From positions 22,506,001 to 22,570,000 of the forward strand of contig CM106585.1 of NCBI GenBank assembly GCA_048013815.1: a stretch of DNA of 64,000 nt, in the 5' to 3' direction. The DNA comes from Setoptus koraiensis (lineage: Eukaryota > Arthropoda). This document shows, piece by piece, positions 50,601 through 63,130 of the stretch. Positions within the stretch are counted from its first letter, which is position 1, and each line of letters begins with the position of its first letter. Below the pieces are notes generated by a model that was not told the origin of the DNA, ran no database searches, and saw nothing but the letters and a program-made list of their open reading frames with translations. A program made the translations under genes and the position numbers.

Positions 50601-53600
50601 ATTGCGCAATATTTCCAAGCAAATACAAGTTGCATTTGGCCCGATATGAAGAATAGATAAAGATAATGGCCGATGATTCTCACGACTTGCATTGGCCACA
50701 TTTGAATATAATTACAATATATACATATTGCTGGTGTTGTTGTTGTTGCGAGCCATCAGTGCGGCCAGCAATAGGTCACCCACCCATAGGTGGCAAGTGG
50801 CTCATCATCAATTGTTGGCAATTGTCAGTGGTGTGTCACGCACTCTCACAACACACTGACAGCGACTGTGATTATCGTTATTATTATTATATAACAAGAC
50901 AATTGTTGTGTTACAGCTCACACTTATCACACACACACAACTGACCATAACTCATTATTGCCGATACAACCTACAGAGAGCGTGAGTGTCTCATTAGGGT
51001 GTCCAATTAGTTGGCCAATTGCGAGTATCATGTTGTTATATTGTATCTATTGTTATTATTATTATTATTAGCGACTCGACAATAGCAACGAGTGTGGACC
51101 GGAAATTGGGGCCATTTCACTTGACGCCACTCGGCGTTCAATTGACACCAACGTGTTCCGGCATTCGCTGTTGAAAGTGGCAAATAGTAATTTGTAGACA
51201 GGCATGAATGATAATAACAACTGTTATGCAAGTACCCAAATGTGAATAACAAAAATCAAATGAATATTGCGCACTAACTAACTCTATTGCGTCTTGCGTC
51301 TTGCGTCTTGTGTCAGTTAATTTGGGCGTCCAATAAACGGTGGCCAGTTCATCAACAGTCGACTTGATGAGCAGTCGTGATTGCCGCTATGCCAACAAAC
51401 AATCTAATCATCATACTGGCAACTGGTAACGGTGTTAATGTTGACAAGATAGCTTGCTATCGTGATGCCTGATGATTGATATCCATGTCCAATGATCACA
51501 ATCGTTTTGGCATTAATATTTAGATGACGATGTAAGCACTTTCCAAGTGTTACTATCACACAGTATTTATAACAGCAACAACCTTTTTGGGCATCAACGA
51601 GCCAGCCATCAGATGAGCAGCTCGCCGGGCCTGAGATTGGATTGGATCGGATCAGAGTGGCAGAAATTGCATTTGATTTTCTCAGTGAACACTGCAAACT
51701 CACCTGTATGTTATGTCTAATAATAACTAGCCAGGTAGCTGATGTTAGCTGGCGTTTCATCGACCACTCGATACCCAGTAACAGACGCAATCTAGACACA
51801 CTAAGAAATAAGAAACAGCTCGCAAATCTAATAAGAAAGCCGATCGAAATATAAGCGATTGAGCAAAATTAACGAGTTAGCGGCAAGCTTCACTAACCGT
51901 TGTTAATTTTCAGCCCAGTCTAACGCTTCTCACAATGCTGCTGCTAATAGTACAATTGTCTGCTGTCGGTATTATCATCATTATTGTTATTATTCAATTT
52001 TGCACACTGCATCTATTTTACATGTTACCAGTTACACCGTTATCCGTTTTGCACAGCATCAGTATAACTCATGTAATGGCAGGCGATAATAATGATAATT
52101 ATCTGTTAAATTGGCGTCATAAAGTCATCAGTCTGGCTGTTGGCCGCAACTATTCACAACTACTGAACAAAATCTCAACTATATCTCGACTATCATAACT
52201 ATACTAGATAATCTGGCCAGTGAGTGTGTGGCCATTTTAGATGAGCATTGTTAAAAGTACGTAAAATAAAATGAGAGATTCAAGCACAAAAACGAGCTGC
52301 CTGCTCGTACGGCTCAACGGCAAGCTTAATTTGGCGAGCTCAATTTTGCGATATTTACGCCGCGAAAATCTGTTTGCGAGCAACCGGAAGATGAAGAAGC
52401 TATTCAATTACTATTAACTTTTTAACTGTAACTTTTAAAAACAGCTCATGCACGTAATATTAAGTGAGTTAATGAAACGCTCATGGTGGCCAGATAATGC
52501 TGATCGCTTAAATTCAATTCAATTGATCTCTCGTGATTCAATAACCTGCCTCTCACTCCCCCTCACCTCTTAAAATAATGCACTCTATGTAGCTATGGCG
52601 CATGATGAGGCCATTATTTAAATTTAAATGAATGATCCGACAATTAAGCGAATGGCAACAATCCGTTCAATCACGCGCAACTTAATTCTGGCAACAAGCA
52701 AGCAGATAATTAGATCATTTACTGTTAACAGTGGCTACTTTACGGCTAACAATTCATAGACATTGTGAGACAAGCGCACATTACATTGTAATAGACATTG
52801 TAATCATCGTGATACAGACAGTGATAGACAGACACACTGAGCCGACCAATATTATGTAAGATCGATCGCTTTGTGAATGAATGAAGTGAGGTCCGATGAA
52901 AACAGTTAGCTGGTCACTTTTACTTGCCAACTATGCCCATCGTTTCGCCAAGTTAGCTTGCCAATCAATCATTGATGTAAGCGAGCTGTGACGGACTTGC
53001 CCATTCATCATGGACCGAGCGCCAATTTAACCCATCTTTTTATGCCTTTATCTCTGAGATAGACATAGAGAGAGAGTCACTCTTTTTCTGTGTTGTGTGT
53101 CCCGAAAAAGAAAAAAACAGTTTCGTCGTCAGGCGTGATAGTTTAGATCTAGATAGAAAGAAGATATATTAAGATAAGTACAAAGGTATTTAACACACGG
53201 CTATGTGTTACGGGTGTTTATTCGAATGAATATGTGATGATTCTTTGCGAGTCATCATGATTGTGATGGTTCAATCATTGCATGCACTGGACAATTGATC
53301 GGACAATTGGGCACAACAACGTTGAATAACAATGATAATGATAATGTGAATGAACTCAGCCAGTGCCAACATTTAACTTGTGCATTGATTGACTTTATAA
53401 CTAAACTTGTAAACTGACCCATCATATGAATCGATACTCACAGATTTACTTTTATTGTTTTCGTTGCAACAAAGACACTCACTGATTCCAATGGCTAATT
53501 AATGACATTCACACACACACACACAATTGGACTGTCACTGTCGAAAAAATAACAACAGACTTTTTAAATAGTCTTGACATGGTACAACTTGGTCACTCAC

Positions 53601-56600
53601 GGTGAATAGGCTGACATTAACAGACCGATATAGCAGCGAGACTTTTCTTACACAGAATCAGAGAATTATATCAATTCAATGCAACTCAATTAGTAACTGT
53701 TGAGCATCTTCTTTCGACTGAAATTATCCATTGCTGGCCAACAGTTTCGATAGATGAAGGGCACTCTTCTCTTTAGAATCTTTATTTTCGTTTTCATGCT
53801 TTCGCCTTGCACATCTGAGGTCAGACAGATAAAGTAACGGCGCTGGCCCAATTGGACAACTCACATTATTTATAAATTAGCAATGATTAGCCACGATGCA
53901 AATATACGAGACAGCAGGCGACTGGCGCACTCAAGAGTTCACTGACTAGTGAAATGGGAGCCAATTAATTAAACTCGCACCACTTATAACTTTTAATATC
54001 AGTTAATATCAGCGACACTCATGTTACCAGTGACATACCACTGGCAGTAAGTTACTGCCGAGACAGTAACCGAGAGCCAGGCACAGTTATTAGGCAATGT
54101 CTAGTGTGTGTATTATGTCACCAACTGCCCACTGACTGCTGGTCATTCGATCAACACACAACTCGGCGATTATTCGGCCAATAACCAGCTCGAGCTAACA
54201 TGGCTACCTGTTGCTATTGGCGTCGCTGTTGCTTTTGGCGCTGTTGTTGCTATTGGCTCGCTGTGAATCAATGTGATTCGCGCTGACAACAATTCGTTGA
54301 ACCGACCACACGGTGATTTTAACATTTTATCCGTTGCATCGATTCGATGCGATTCGAGTGGCTCGGTCGCATCGTGGGCTTGATTTGATTTGGCTGAACA
54401 GTGACTGTCGAGCGTCTAGTCAATCAGTTCAGCGTACGGTGAGTGGAATAAATTGAATGAAAACAAAACAGTTTATGTGTGTGTGTGTGAACATTACATA
54501 ACGTAATTGTTGTCATCTCTCGGTCGGTGTTGGTGTGGTTTGGTTGTTGATGTTTGGTTGTTGATGTTCGGTTGTTGATGTTCGGTTGTTGATGCTCGGT
54601 TGTTGATGCTCGGTTGTTGGTGTAAGTGACCGACTGTGCACCAGAGGCACACATGAGCACATAATGTACATAATGTCATGCGATCATACATTACTAATGT
54701 AAACTAATATTATTTATATTTGAACCGATACAACAACAAGTGATGAGTCGCTCTCACCAGGTTGCGCTTCTCTTTGATGTGTTTATGTGGCTCTTTGATG
54801 TAGCATAAATACATGGCTTCTCTTCTCTAAAGAAGCGCTGGCAAAAAGTATCAAAAGAACGGCGTTTATCTGGAAAAGAAGTTTCTCACACACACACACT
54901 GTGTCCATTGAAAAGAGCGCTATAGGTAGCAGTGGTCATTGTCCACATTGTCCATACAGTGTGCATTTACATTTAATGGCCATAATGGTTTTGCTCACTG
55001 CCGACCGGCATCACAACAATCATCGCTATCACACACTCGCCATGACACTCACCGCGCACCACTCACCATAACGCTCACCATAACGCTCACCATGGGCTAA
55101 ACAATTTTCAGTATGCTCCGTCTGACAACTTGTAAGTGCTGTCAAGCTTGCCATTGCTACTGGCGACCGCTCACAATCGACCCTTATCGTCGTAGCAAGC
55201 TTGCCTATTGAATAACGGCGAGCATAATTTATCTGGATAAATATAAATATAAGCCAGCAAACGATGAAAACTTTTCATTGAAAAGTGTTTATGCGTTGAG
55301 TGGACAATTCACAAGTCGACGGGGCCATTCTCAGCGTGTCATGTTCGTGTGCAGATATCATAGAAAATCTGGCTGTTATGAACACGACAATATTCCATCA
55401 CAACTGCAAACTTTCTCTTATTCACCAACTCACAACATAACAACACAATGTGTGCCGGTTACATAACTGACCTGGCAGCCAAACCAATGCCCGGTCACAC
55501 GATGCTGCCACCGGGCAACATCGGCCAAACTTGTGCCCGTGTCCGGTTTGACATTTATTGATTTATTGTTTGATATTGGCGCGTATTGCGTCAGCAGATT
55601 ATTTATTGCGTTTTGCCTGATAATGATTTTTTTTTTTTCATTTTGTGATTTAATTTGCACGCAATTGTCACAATTGTCAAGTGAAAGTTGGCTCGTGTTG
55701 CTCATTTGCGCACTCACACAGAAGCTGTTTACGGTGACAATGTGATTCAGTGATTTGGTGAGTCGAGAGAATCTCAGAATAATCTATTGACAAAAATCAT
55801 TGTAAATGGATCATTGATAACGCGACATTGACCATCGTTTGCAGCGGCGGAATTGAGAGCCAAGTGGCATATTTGTGTGCCGGTTTTTGCATTATTTGTT
55901 GGTGCATGCTGGCGCAAAAGTCGCCTGCACAACTGCATTTACATGTGTATCTGGATAAGACACAATGCTGTCATTTGTGCTGTCACACACACATTTGCCA
56001 GACACCAAGCTGGCCGACAATGGCAACAAGTGGCACTTTCTATTCACTGTTGGCCATACAAACATTTGATGCAAACAACGGAATTGATGCAACTTTTTAG
56101 AGTTGCATTGGACGACTATAAAACGTTGGGCCACAATGAATCTGACGAAGCGACCGGATTCCCGGAAGAAGACGACTCATACAACATTGTTGTATCGATT
56201 GTTTGTTTGTCTCAATTGGCTGGCTGGCTAACGTTCACAACAACGACAGTTGAGTTTCGCTTGTTTGTTTGTGCTCGCGCGCGCTGATTGTAGAGTCTAC
56301 AATCAGTGAGCGTAGAGTCGCCATCATTGGCTGTGTGGCGCTATCTCGAATAACGGTAACCATCTAGGCAATGTTAATGTTGTTTGTATGTTACGCAACA
56401 TACGATAGATTGTGGATACATCGTTAAAACATGAACAAAACATCGCCCGCCAAGATGCTCTAATGGCTGTACGTTGGCTTCAATTGATTTGTTTGGCAAG
56501 ACATCGGCCAATCATGATGCCGCCTCAACTGCTCTCGATGCTCTTCTCGCCAGCGCTCTTGTCAGTGTTGGTCGCCAGTGTTGGTCGCCAGTGTTGGTCG

Positions 56601-58236
56601 CAATGTGTGTGTGCAATGATCTCAAGTGCCGGGTCAAACAACGTTGCGTCATGATGCCGACTGCGCAACGAGTGACGGCGAGCGAGCGAGCGAGTGAATC
56701 ACTTTCACTTTGATCATTTGATACATCATCTCATACATCATTTAGTTGACTGGACAAACAGGTTGCTGTTGTTTGGATAACAACAGCAACAACAGTTGAC
56801 TCAACAAAATTCTCAAAAGTGCCTTTCTCAAACGGCCAACACTTTCACTGCGACTCCCACAACATTTTTGCTTTTCCTTTTGATGCTTCCTTTGCTATCT
56901 TTGCAGTGTGAGATCTACTTTTCGCAGCCACTTGAGAGATTCCTGAGTTTCTATCAAGTTTGCTGTTGCTGTTGCTGCTGTTGTTGTCGCTGTTGTTGTT
57001 GCTGGCGGCAGCAGCAGCCCGAGCAAGATAAAAGAATTTCAAAGTGGAAACACGAACGCAAAAAGTGGCATCATCTCGTCCATTCTTTTATCTGGGGTGC
57101 ACACACTTGTGACAGCAGCGGGCAGCATCGTCGCCTTTGTTTAGTTTGTTTGTTTGTCGATGTTTGCACCAGTTTGTGTGGTATGATAAAGCAGTGAGCA
57201 CAATGTTGCTGTTGTTGTTGTTGCCGCTGTTGTTGTTGTTGTTGTTGCTGCTGTTGTTGCCTCAATAACATTGCATCGATACACAAATGCCAGATAGAGA
57301 CATGCCGAGATTATCGAATTGCAACAATTCCGACACAGTTCAAATGTCGTCGCCGTTTATCCGTTGTTGCTGCCGTTGTTGCTGCCGTTGTTGCTGCCGT
57401 TGTTGCTGCCGTTGTTGTTGTTGTTGTCGTTGTTGCGCAACATGTTGCGCCACCGCCAACAATGACCTGTGTCAAACGTACGTATAGCCTGTTGCTGCCG
57501 GTGCTGTCAGTGATGCAGTACAATTAATACATCACCAACTAATGCTAACCATCAGCTATACGGGCTATATCTAACTATATATTCTTGCAATCGCCAAGAA
57601 AATATAAGAATTAAATGAATGTGTTACATCATCGACGCCGCTTTTCCGGTCCTTTCATACACATCAATCCCGTCAATTCCATGTCGGTTATATCATATAC
57701 AATTACAAGTCGACGAAATAAAACTCGAGCAACCCAAAGAAGCGCCAACGAACGAATGCAATGATTTAAAATGATTTAAAATGATTTAAAATGATTTGAA
57801 ATTATTTGAAATGATGCAACTTACCTCTTTGGTGATATTGCGTCCATCGAGAAACCATTCAATGTTGGGCGGCGGATTTCCTCCTTTAATTTCGCTGTTT
57901 ACGGTTGTTGGTTACAATGGCAGGTAAATGATGATTAGTTGTTATTGTTATTAATCATTGTTGGTTTACATTGTTATTGACAATTATTTCTATTAAGCGT
58001 GCCTGCGTTTTGCATGACAGCACTCTCAAGTGACACAATGGCCTAACAGAAATGTAGTAACAACAATGACGCAACAGCAATGACGCAACAGGTCACCTTA
58101 ACTGTCATCATCATATGCATCACATTACATTGCACAATCACATTGCATATGAGATAGTTATGAATTAAGTGGTTACTTACCATATGATCATCTTTTGCTT
58201 ATTCTCTTCCACTATGAGCCGCTGACTGTTTGTCAC
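38651..58236 (-). CDS. Immunoglobulin-superfamily adhesion protein, Echinoid-like (partial)
   Basis: Cell-surface adhesion or signalling protein. Seven exons in order: 58236-58181, 57894-57825, 44814-44652, 42307-42182, 39624-39439, 39195-38885, 38772-38651. All have GT-AG edges and every junction keeps phase, giving about 344 residues. Four Ig domains: (1) MIICEIKGGNPPPNIEWFLD to NLTCSGW; (2) SPLSITCNV, ISWRL to IFECLAQNSYG; (3) ATLACIFEGNPEPEVKWFY to GDYHCEAKN; (4) starts with TASFCSDPLPTKIYWQFGS, a pattern I associate with arthropod Echinoid. Signal peptide, first Ig domain, FN3, membrane and tail exons are not seen. The 57825-44814 intron is 13 kb. Nephrin, kirre or hemicentin relatives are alternatives. 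Ig fold is near certain; the Echinoid label is a best guess. The acceptor of the last exon could be 3 bases later. Confidence 0.85.
39625..42181 (-). other. Intron of the Ig gene, 2.6 kb
   Basis: Contains a 14-bp minisatellite at about 40608-40677 and a CAA-type tract near 41410-41490. A short CA tract lies at 41598-41611. No nested gene is seen. Confidence 0.6.
40608..40677. repeat. 14-bp minisatellite
   Basis: About five copies of GCTGGCAAGACAGT with one or two changes per copy. Confidence 0.85.
42308..44651 (-). other. Intron of the Ig gene, 2.3 kb
   Basis: Contains a 13-bp minisatellite at 43795-43847 (TCTGTTGGCAAAT type, four copies) and otherwise nothing I can name. Confidence 0.6.
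50225..50280. repeat. (GACT)n tetranucleotide repeat
   Basis: About a dozen units of ACTG with CCGA and AATG variants near the right end. Confidence 0.85.
54542..54622. repeat. 14-bp minisatellite
   Basis: Five full copies and one partial copy of GGTTGTTGATGTTC; changes are confined to two positions. Confidence 0.9.
56563..56601. repeat. 13-bp tandem repeat, three copies
   Basis: Three identical copies of CAGTGTTGGTCGC. Confidence 0.9.
57361..57435. repeat. 12-bp GTT/GCT minisatellite
   Basis: Four near-identical copies of CCGTTGTTGCTG followed by plain GTT triplets. Confidence 0.85.
57761..57810. repeat. 10-bp tandem repeat beside a splice donor
   Basis: Five copies of ATGATTTAAA, the last two with GAA endings, lie 15-64 bases inside the intron that follows the 57825-57894 exon. 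Confidence 0.85.
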
Positions 58237-59469
58237 CTGGTTCGTCAATGTACCAACAAAGAGAAATAAAAAACAATTAATTATGCATTATTAATCACTT
58301 ATCAATTGAGATCTAGATTTAGTTTAGTTGAACTGTGTTACAGGATATCTTATGTGCCAGTAACGTATACAGTGTATAAACGTGTCGTATCAGATGCAGT
58401 ATCAGATGGCCGCAAACTGACAGTATCTGTTATAAGGGCAACAAGCAAACAAAGTTGATAAGATGAGATAACAATCAGCTGATACAAGTTAAGATCTCAT
58501 CATGTCGCTCAATCTCGCGCCCTTTATCTTGACCAACTGTAAATCTAATTTAAATAATAAATAATAAACAATAAACTAAGCGCAGGTTAAATTGAGTCGC
58601 TTGATCAATGTGAGAGTGAGTTGGGCAACATCAACCGTGTTGCTGTGATCGTGAGCTGTCTGTTAATTAATTAATTCTTGACCACTACATTCAACTGTCT
58701 GTCTGTCTAGCGCCAGTAACGCTAATTAATACTAATGCAATCAGCACGCTCTCTCAATGGGCACATACAAGTAGAGGCAACTATCAGCAAGCAGCTTTAT
58801 AATAGATTAGCTTCAATTGCAATTGACCGTTCGCTTATCATTTGATACATTGACCGGTGCAGCTAGCTTATGAGCATATAGTCCATGAATCATGATGATA
58901 TTTGTGTGCCCAATGAGCACTAACAATGTAAGTGTGCAAGTGTGACCAGCGTCACAACAACCAGCATTGCGTAATGTGTGTTTGTTGCTGATGTTTTCAA
59001 TTAACGGACAACGGACAACGGCAATACAAACAAACAGATAATAACATATGAATTTCACTGTATTGTTTGTGCAATCGACTCGATCTATCGTATTGAGATA
59101 TACATGTGATATTTATATGAAATATAGCAAGAGATTAAATAATAACATTGAATATTGGCCATTGAACTCCACATTTCACTCACTGATCCCATCTGATTCT
59201 GAGTCTCAGACTTTAATTATATCATAATCATATCACATGCACCAGCTGAGACCAGCCAACATAGAAACTTGTTTCTCTCTTATCATTTCTCCCTTTATCA
59301 TTTGTTTCATTTGTTTAGCTGCTTGTACAAATAGTAATAAGTAATGAACACTTGCGAATTTGTGATCGTTGTGGATCAACACTTGAAACAATCCGAATTT
59401 GAATTCAAATTGATTTAAATTCCAATATTACACTCAACACAATTGGACAACCAGCAACAACACACTTAC

Positions 59470-59539
59470 ATTTTAAATGATCGTTGCCCAGCCAACAGAC
59501 AGCCAAGCAAAGCAGCAGCACTGATAAACAAACTAACGT
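59470..59539 (-). CDS. Candidate signal-peptide exon of the Ig gene
   Basis: On the minus strand a TTCAATTAG acceptor opens 70 bases ending at a GTAAGTG donor. One frame reads LVCLSVLLLCLAVCWLG, a good signal-peptide core, and another frame is also hydrophobic. It has no ATG of its own, and its phase does not join directly to the exon at 58236, so at least one intervening exon would be needed. Position and orientation suit the Ig gene; this is weak. Confidence 0.25.
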
Positions 59540-62500
59540 CTAATTGAAATATATAACAATTTAAGGTCTCGCCATATGTGAGAATGTTCACATAGCTGAG
59601 GTGACAAGCTCGTTGATCACACACACACTCAGTCAGTTTTGTTTCTGGCAGGTAAATCACGATTATTATTAATTTTTGTTTTTCTGTGCAATAACATTCT
59701 GTTAATGTATGAACTGTATGTATGTATTGATCCAACAGCCAGCCAGCCAACCAGCCGGCAGTTGAACTTTACTCGCTGCTTGCTAGTTAATTAGCAGCAA
59801 GTCCCTAATTGAGTTAGCTGGCTCACTGAGTTGCGCAACTTATGCAACTTATTGTGCACAACACATACCTCAGGTAAGTTGCAATTTGCATTTGAATGGG
59901 GTGCTTGCCACTGCTGCACACTGGGCAACCAACTGAGCAACTGAGCAACCAAACGGCCAACCAACCAGCTAACTACCAGACTAAATTACAATCGGCCGAG
60001 CACTGGGCCAAGTTGCTGGCGTGCCTCGGTGATGCCACTAGCAGTTAGTTAGTACATTGAACCTGTACCTGTTTGTTTTGTTTACTTGTGTTTATGTTAT
60101 TTATATTGTTTACGTAATAACTATTAGATGCGTTACAGCGGCAGCCAACAAACTACTGTTCACAGCTGATCGTCTCCGGGGCAACACCAAAACAACAGCT
60201 GGGCAAAGCTACAATTATCAATGAATAGTGTTGCTCACGGATGTGGCGTCATTGTCTCGGGTGGGTGACGCAAAACGCCGGGGTATTATAGCATCTACCC
60301 ACGCTCTTGAAATCGAGCGGAATTGTTCTTGTTTAAGATACCCTCATCATCATTATGATGCAACATTTGAAAAGTGCTACAATTGTTGTGCAAGGTCATT
60401 GCGTCATTTGAGTCACTGTTGTACTACAGCAGCAGCAGCAACAACAACAACAGCAACAACAGTTTCAATGTCCACTTGTTGCTGTCTTTTAGTCGGGACG
60501 ATTGTCAAACGATCGACTTGACAGCCGATAAATAATAATTATCATGAGCAACAGGAACAATGACAGCAAGTAGACAATTCATTGTTGTGACATTCATTAG
60601 TTTAGCTGGATATTCAAATGATGCTTACGGCCAGATTCAGCTGAGTGAGCGCAATAGCAATACAAATGTCACAATACAACAACTTGCTCTAGATAGATGA
60701 GTTATGGTTGTTGTGTTAGCCAGTTTGTCTAGTAGACAATGTCTAGCCAACACAACAAAACGAGGCTCACTTGTGCGTTGATTTGGTAATGATTGTGCGT
60801 CCAATTGATCCGCAATTGGCTACAGTTGCACAATTATGTCACATAACGACCACTTACAAACAAACTACAAAATAGATACGCCTCACGAGAGACAACGGGG
60901 CCAAATAGAGCTGAAATAACGAGATGAATGCATCGTTCAACTTTTCACACTCTTTTTCAATGTTGTTGCTCGATGCTCCAACGGCGCCATTGAAACCAAC
61001 AGGCAACAACAACAACAACAACAACGACTAGAAAGTTTCATCACGTCATGTCTCGACAACAACGTCGTACACGCCGTGCATTATGAGTATTGAATGAGTC
61101 ACTCATTATGAGTGAGTGCGAGTGTTTGCATCACTTGTTTGTTTGCACATTGAGCATGTTACATCATTGAGAGCATAGTCAGTCGATGATACAGCTGAAA
61201 TACAGGTAATGTAAGCAACGATGCACATATTAATATGCGCCATTGAGCAAGGCCGTTATAAATAAATAATTACGTCACACTGACATTAATCTTATCGTGA
61301 ACTGAGACATTGATGACAAGTGCTGCTGCTGTTGCTGTCTCATACATTATGTTGCTGTTATATATTGGTGTATGGTAGTGCACTTGTCAAGGTTAATTTG
61401 GTTTAGTTTTTTTCTTGTGTTTTGTTTCAATCTTGCTCATGTCACTGCTGCTGACTCACTCAAATTAACGGTTTCTTGTGCCCTCAACTTGAGACTTTGC
61501 AGTGTTTGTTTCAATCGCAACTGCATCACATGTCACCTGTTACATAATATGTGTAACATACATGTTATATGATGCAGTGCATAGGTGACATGATGAGGTC
61601 ACTGTAGTCTAGTGAGTCCGTTATACTCTGTTTGTGTGTGTGTGTGCTATCATGATGTGGGAATCATGAGCATTTACGTATAACAATAAATAGAAACCGA
61701 ATAAATGGCATGCCCATAATACCAACTGAATGTTGGCGGCAAGTGACAGTTGTTTTGTTTGGTCATTGGGTGTTATTGTTCCAAATATTTTGCTTATTGT
61801 TGACATTGTTGCAGCAGTTGTGTGCATCGATGAGCGACCGCATTATTTGATCACCTCTAGAGAAACACTTTTCCACTTGCGTCTGGCGTGTCGCTGTTAC
61901 ATAACAAACAACAGCCAACATTGCATGCCAGTGATTGACTTGGAATTTCAAATTCCAAACTCCAAACTCCAAATCTCAAAAACCAAATATTAGATAGCGA
62001 ATCGCAAATCGCAAATATCAGATGTGAGATGGCAAATATCAATGAAAGATGAATGCATTATGACGATGATGATGTCATTGGTTTGGTTGTCATTATTGGG
62101 TTACTGCGCGGCCAGTTGTAGCTGACTGGCGACCACGAAAAGACAGCCCCACTCAACAGCTGATGTATATCATCCGTCTATTGAAGGATCGGTCCTACAG
62201 ATAAGATGTTATGCATTGTCCACTTGCGTAAGTAGACACTTGTTCGTGATGTTGTTTGCACACACACAACATTCAACTGTCAGACTTATCGTCGTCAGCT
62301 GTTCACATATGGCAACAACGTCAAGATCAGCTGATATTGTTGTGGCATTGGTCGCAACTATGGTGAACAGATAAGTCAGTGACAGTTAGCTTGTAGGAAT
62401 GGCGCTTCTGTTCAACAGAATCTGTTGTTGTTGCGATATCATAACAACAACAACGACAACAATAAGTGATTACATGATTGGCAAACAAGCGGCGATGAAA

Positions 62501-62580
62501 ACTTTTTCTTTCTCTCTGTACGCTTTATATATATACTTTGCAGACTGGCTGGCGGTGTTCGTTGGTTAGCTTGGCTCGGC

Positions 62581-62640
62581 TCGGCTTCGATCGGCTTCGA
62601 TCGGCTTCGATCGGCTTCGAACGGCTTCGAACGGCTTCGA
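62581..62640. repeat. 10-bp minisatellite, six copies
   Basis: Six copies of TCGGCTTCGA, two of them with AC in place of TC, followed by a GGCC run. High identity suggests recent expansion. Confidence 0.95.
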
Positions 62641-63030
62641 TCGGCCGGCCGGCCAACCTGTGGGCACATGTGTGATTCGCAAAATCAATCATGCTACATA
62701 ATAGTGATGGTAAGTATATCTTGCGGTTGCCCATTTATATTAGTTCAAACTACTATTATAGCCGAGGCTGGCCGATGGACGTAACGCAACTAGATAAAGC
62801 GTCACAATGCAACAAGAAGAAATTGTTCAAGAATTTTGTGTGTCTGAAAATTTTGTCTGATTTGTTCAATTGATGTAAAATTCAATAGCGTTGCGCTGAC
62901 CGCGCATATTTGTTATTGTCATGGCGCTACCTGTTTTGTCAGATACAAACACACGGACAAAATAAATTTGAATATCTCATCTAAAAAGCATCTAAAGTTT
63001 CCACTGTTGCAGCCTCTCCAGCAACAACCG

Positions 63031-63130
63031 CCCAACTACAACAACTACCGTACAACTACAACAACTACCGCCCAACTACAACAACTACCGTACAACTACA
63101 ACAACTACCGCCCAACTACAACAACTACAA
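63031..63130. repeat. 20-bp minisatellite with 40-bp alternation
   Basis: Five 20-bp units alternate strictly between a CCC-start and a TAC-start form of CCCAACTACAACAACTACCG. This shows that the unit being duplicated was the 40-bp pair. Confidence 0.95.

Larger units (their letters stand above)
44815..57824 (-). other. Large 13-kb intron of the Ig gene
   Basis: The exons on both sides match in phase (a codon boundary) and together complete an Ig domain, so this is intron. It holds many short repeats: GACT tetranucleotides 50225-50280, a 14-bp unit 54542-54622, a 13-bp unit 56563-56601, a 12-bp GTT/GCT unit 57361-57435 and a 10-bp unit 57761-57810. Hairpins lie at 45513-45538 and 47650-47681. 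Plus-strand open frames between 47649 and 49056 have no ATG context, domain or splice support. No nested gene is supported. Confidence 0.55.
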
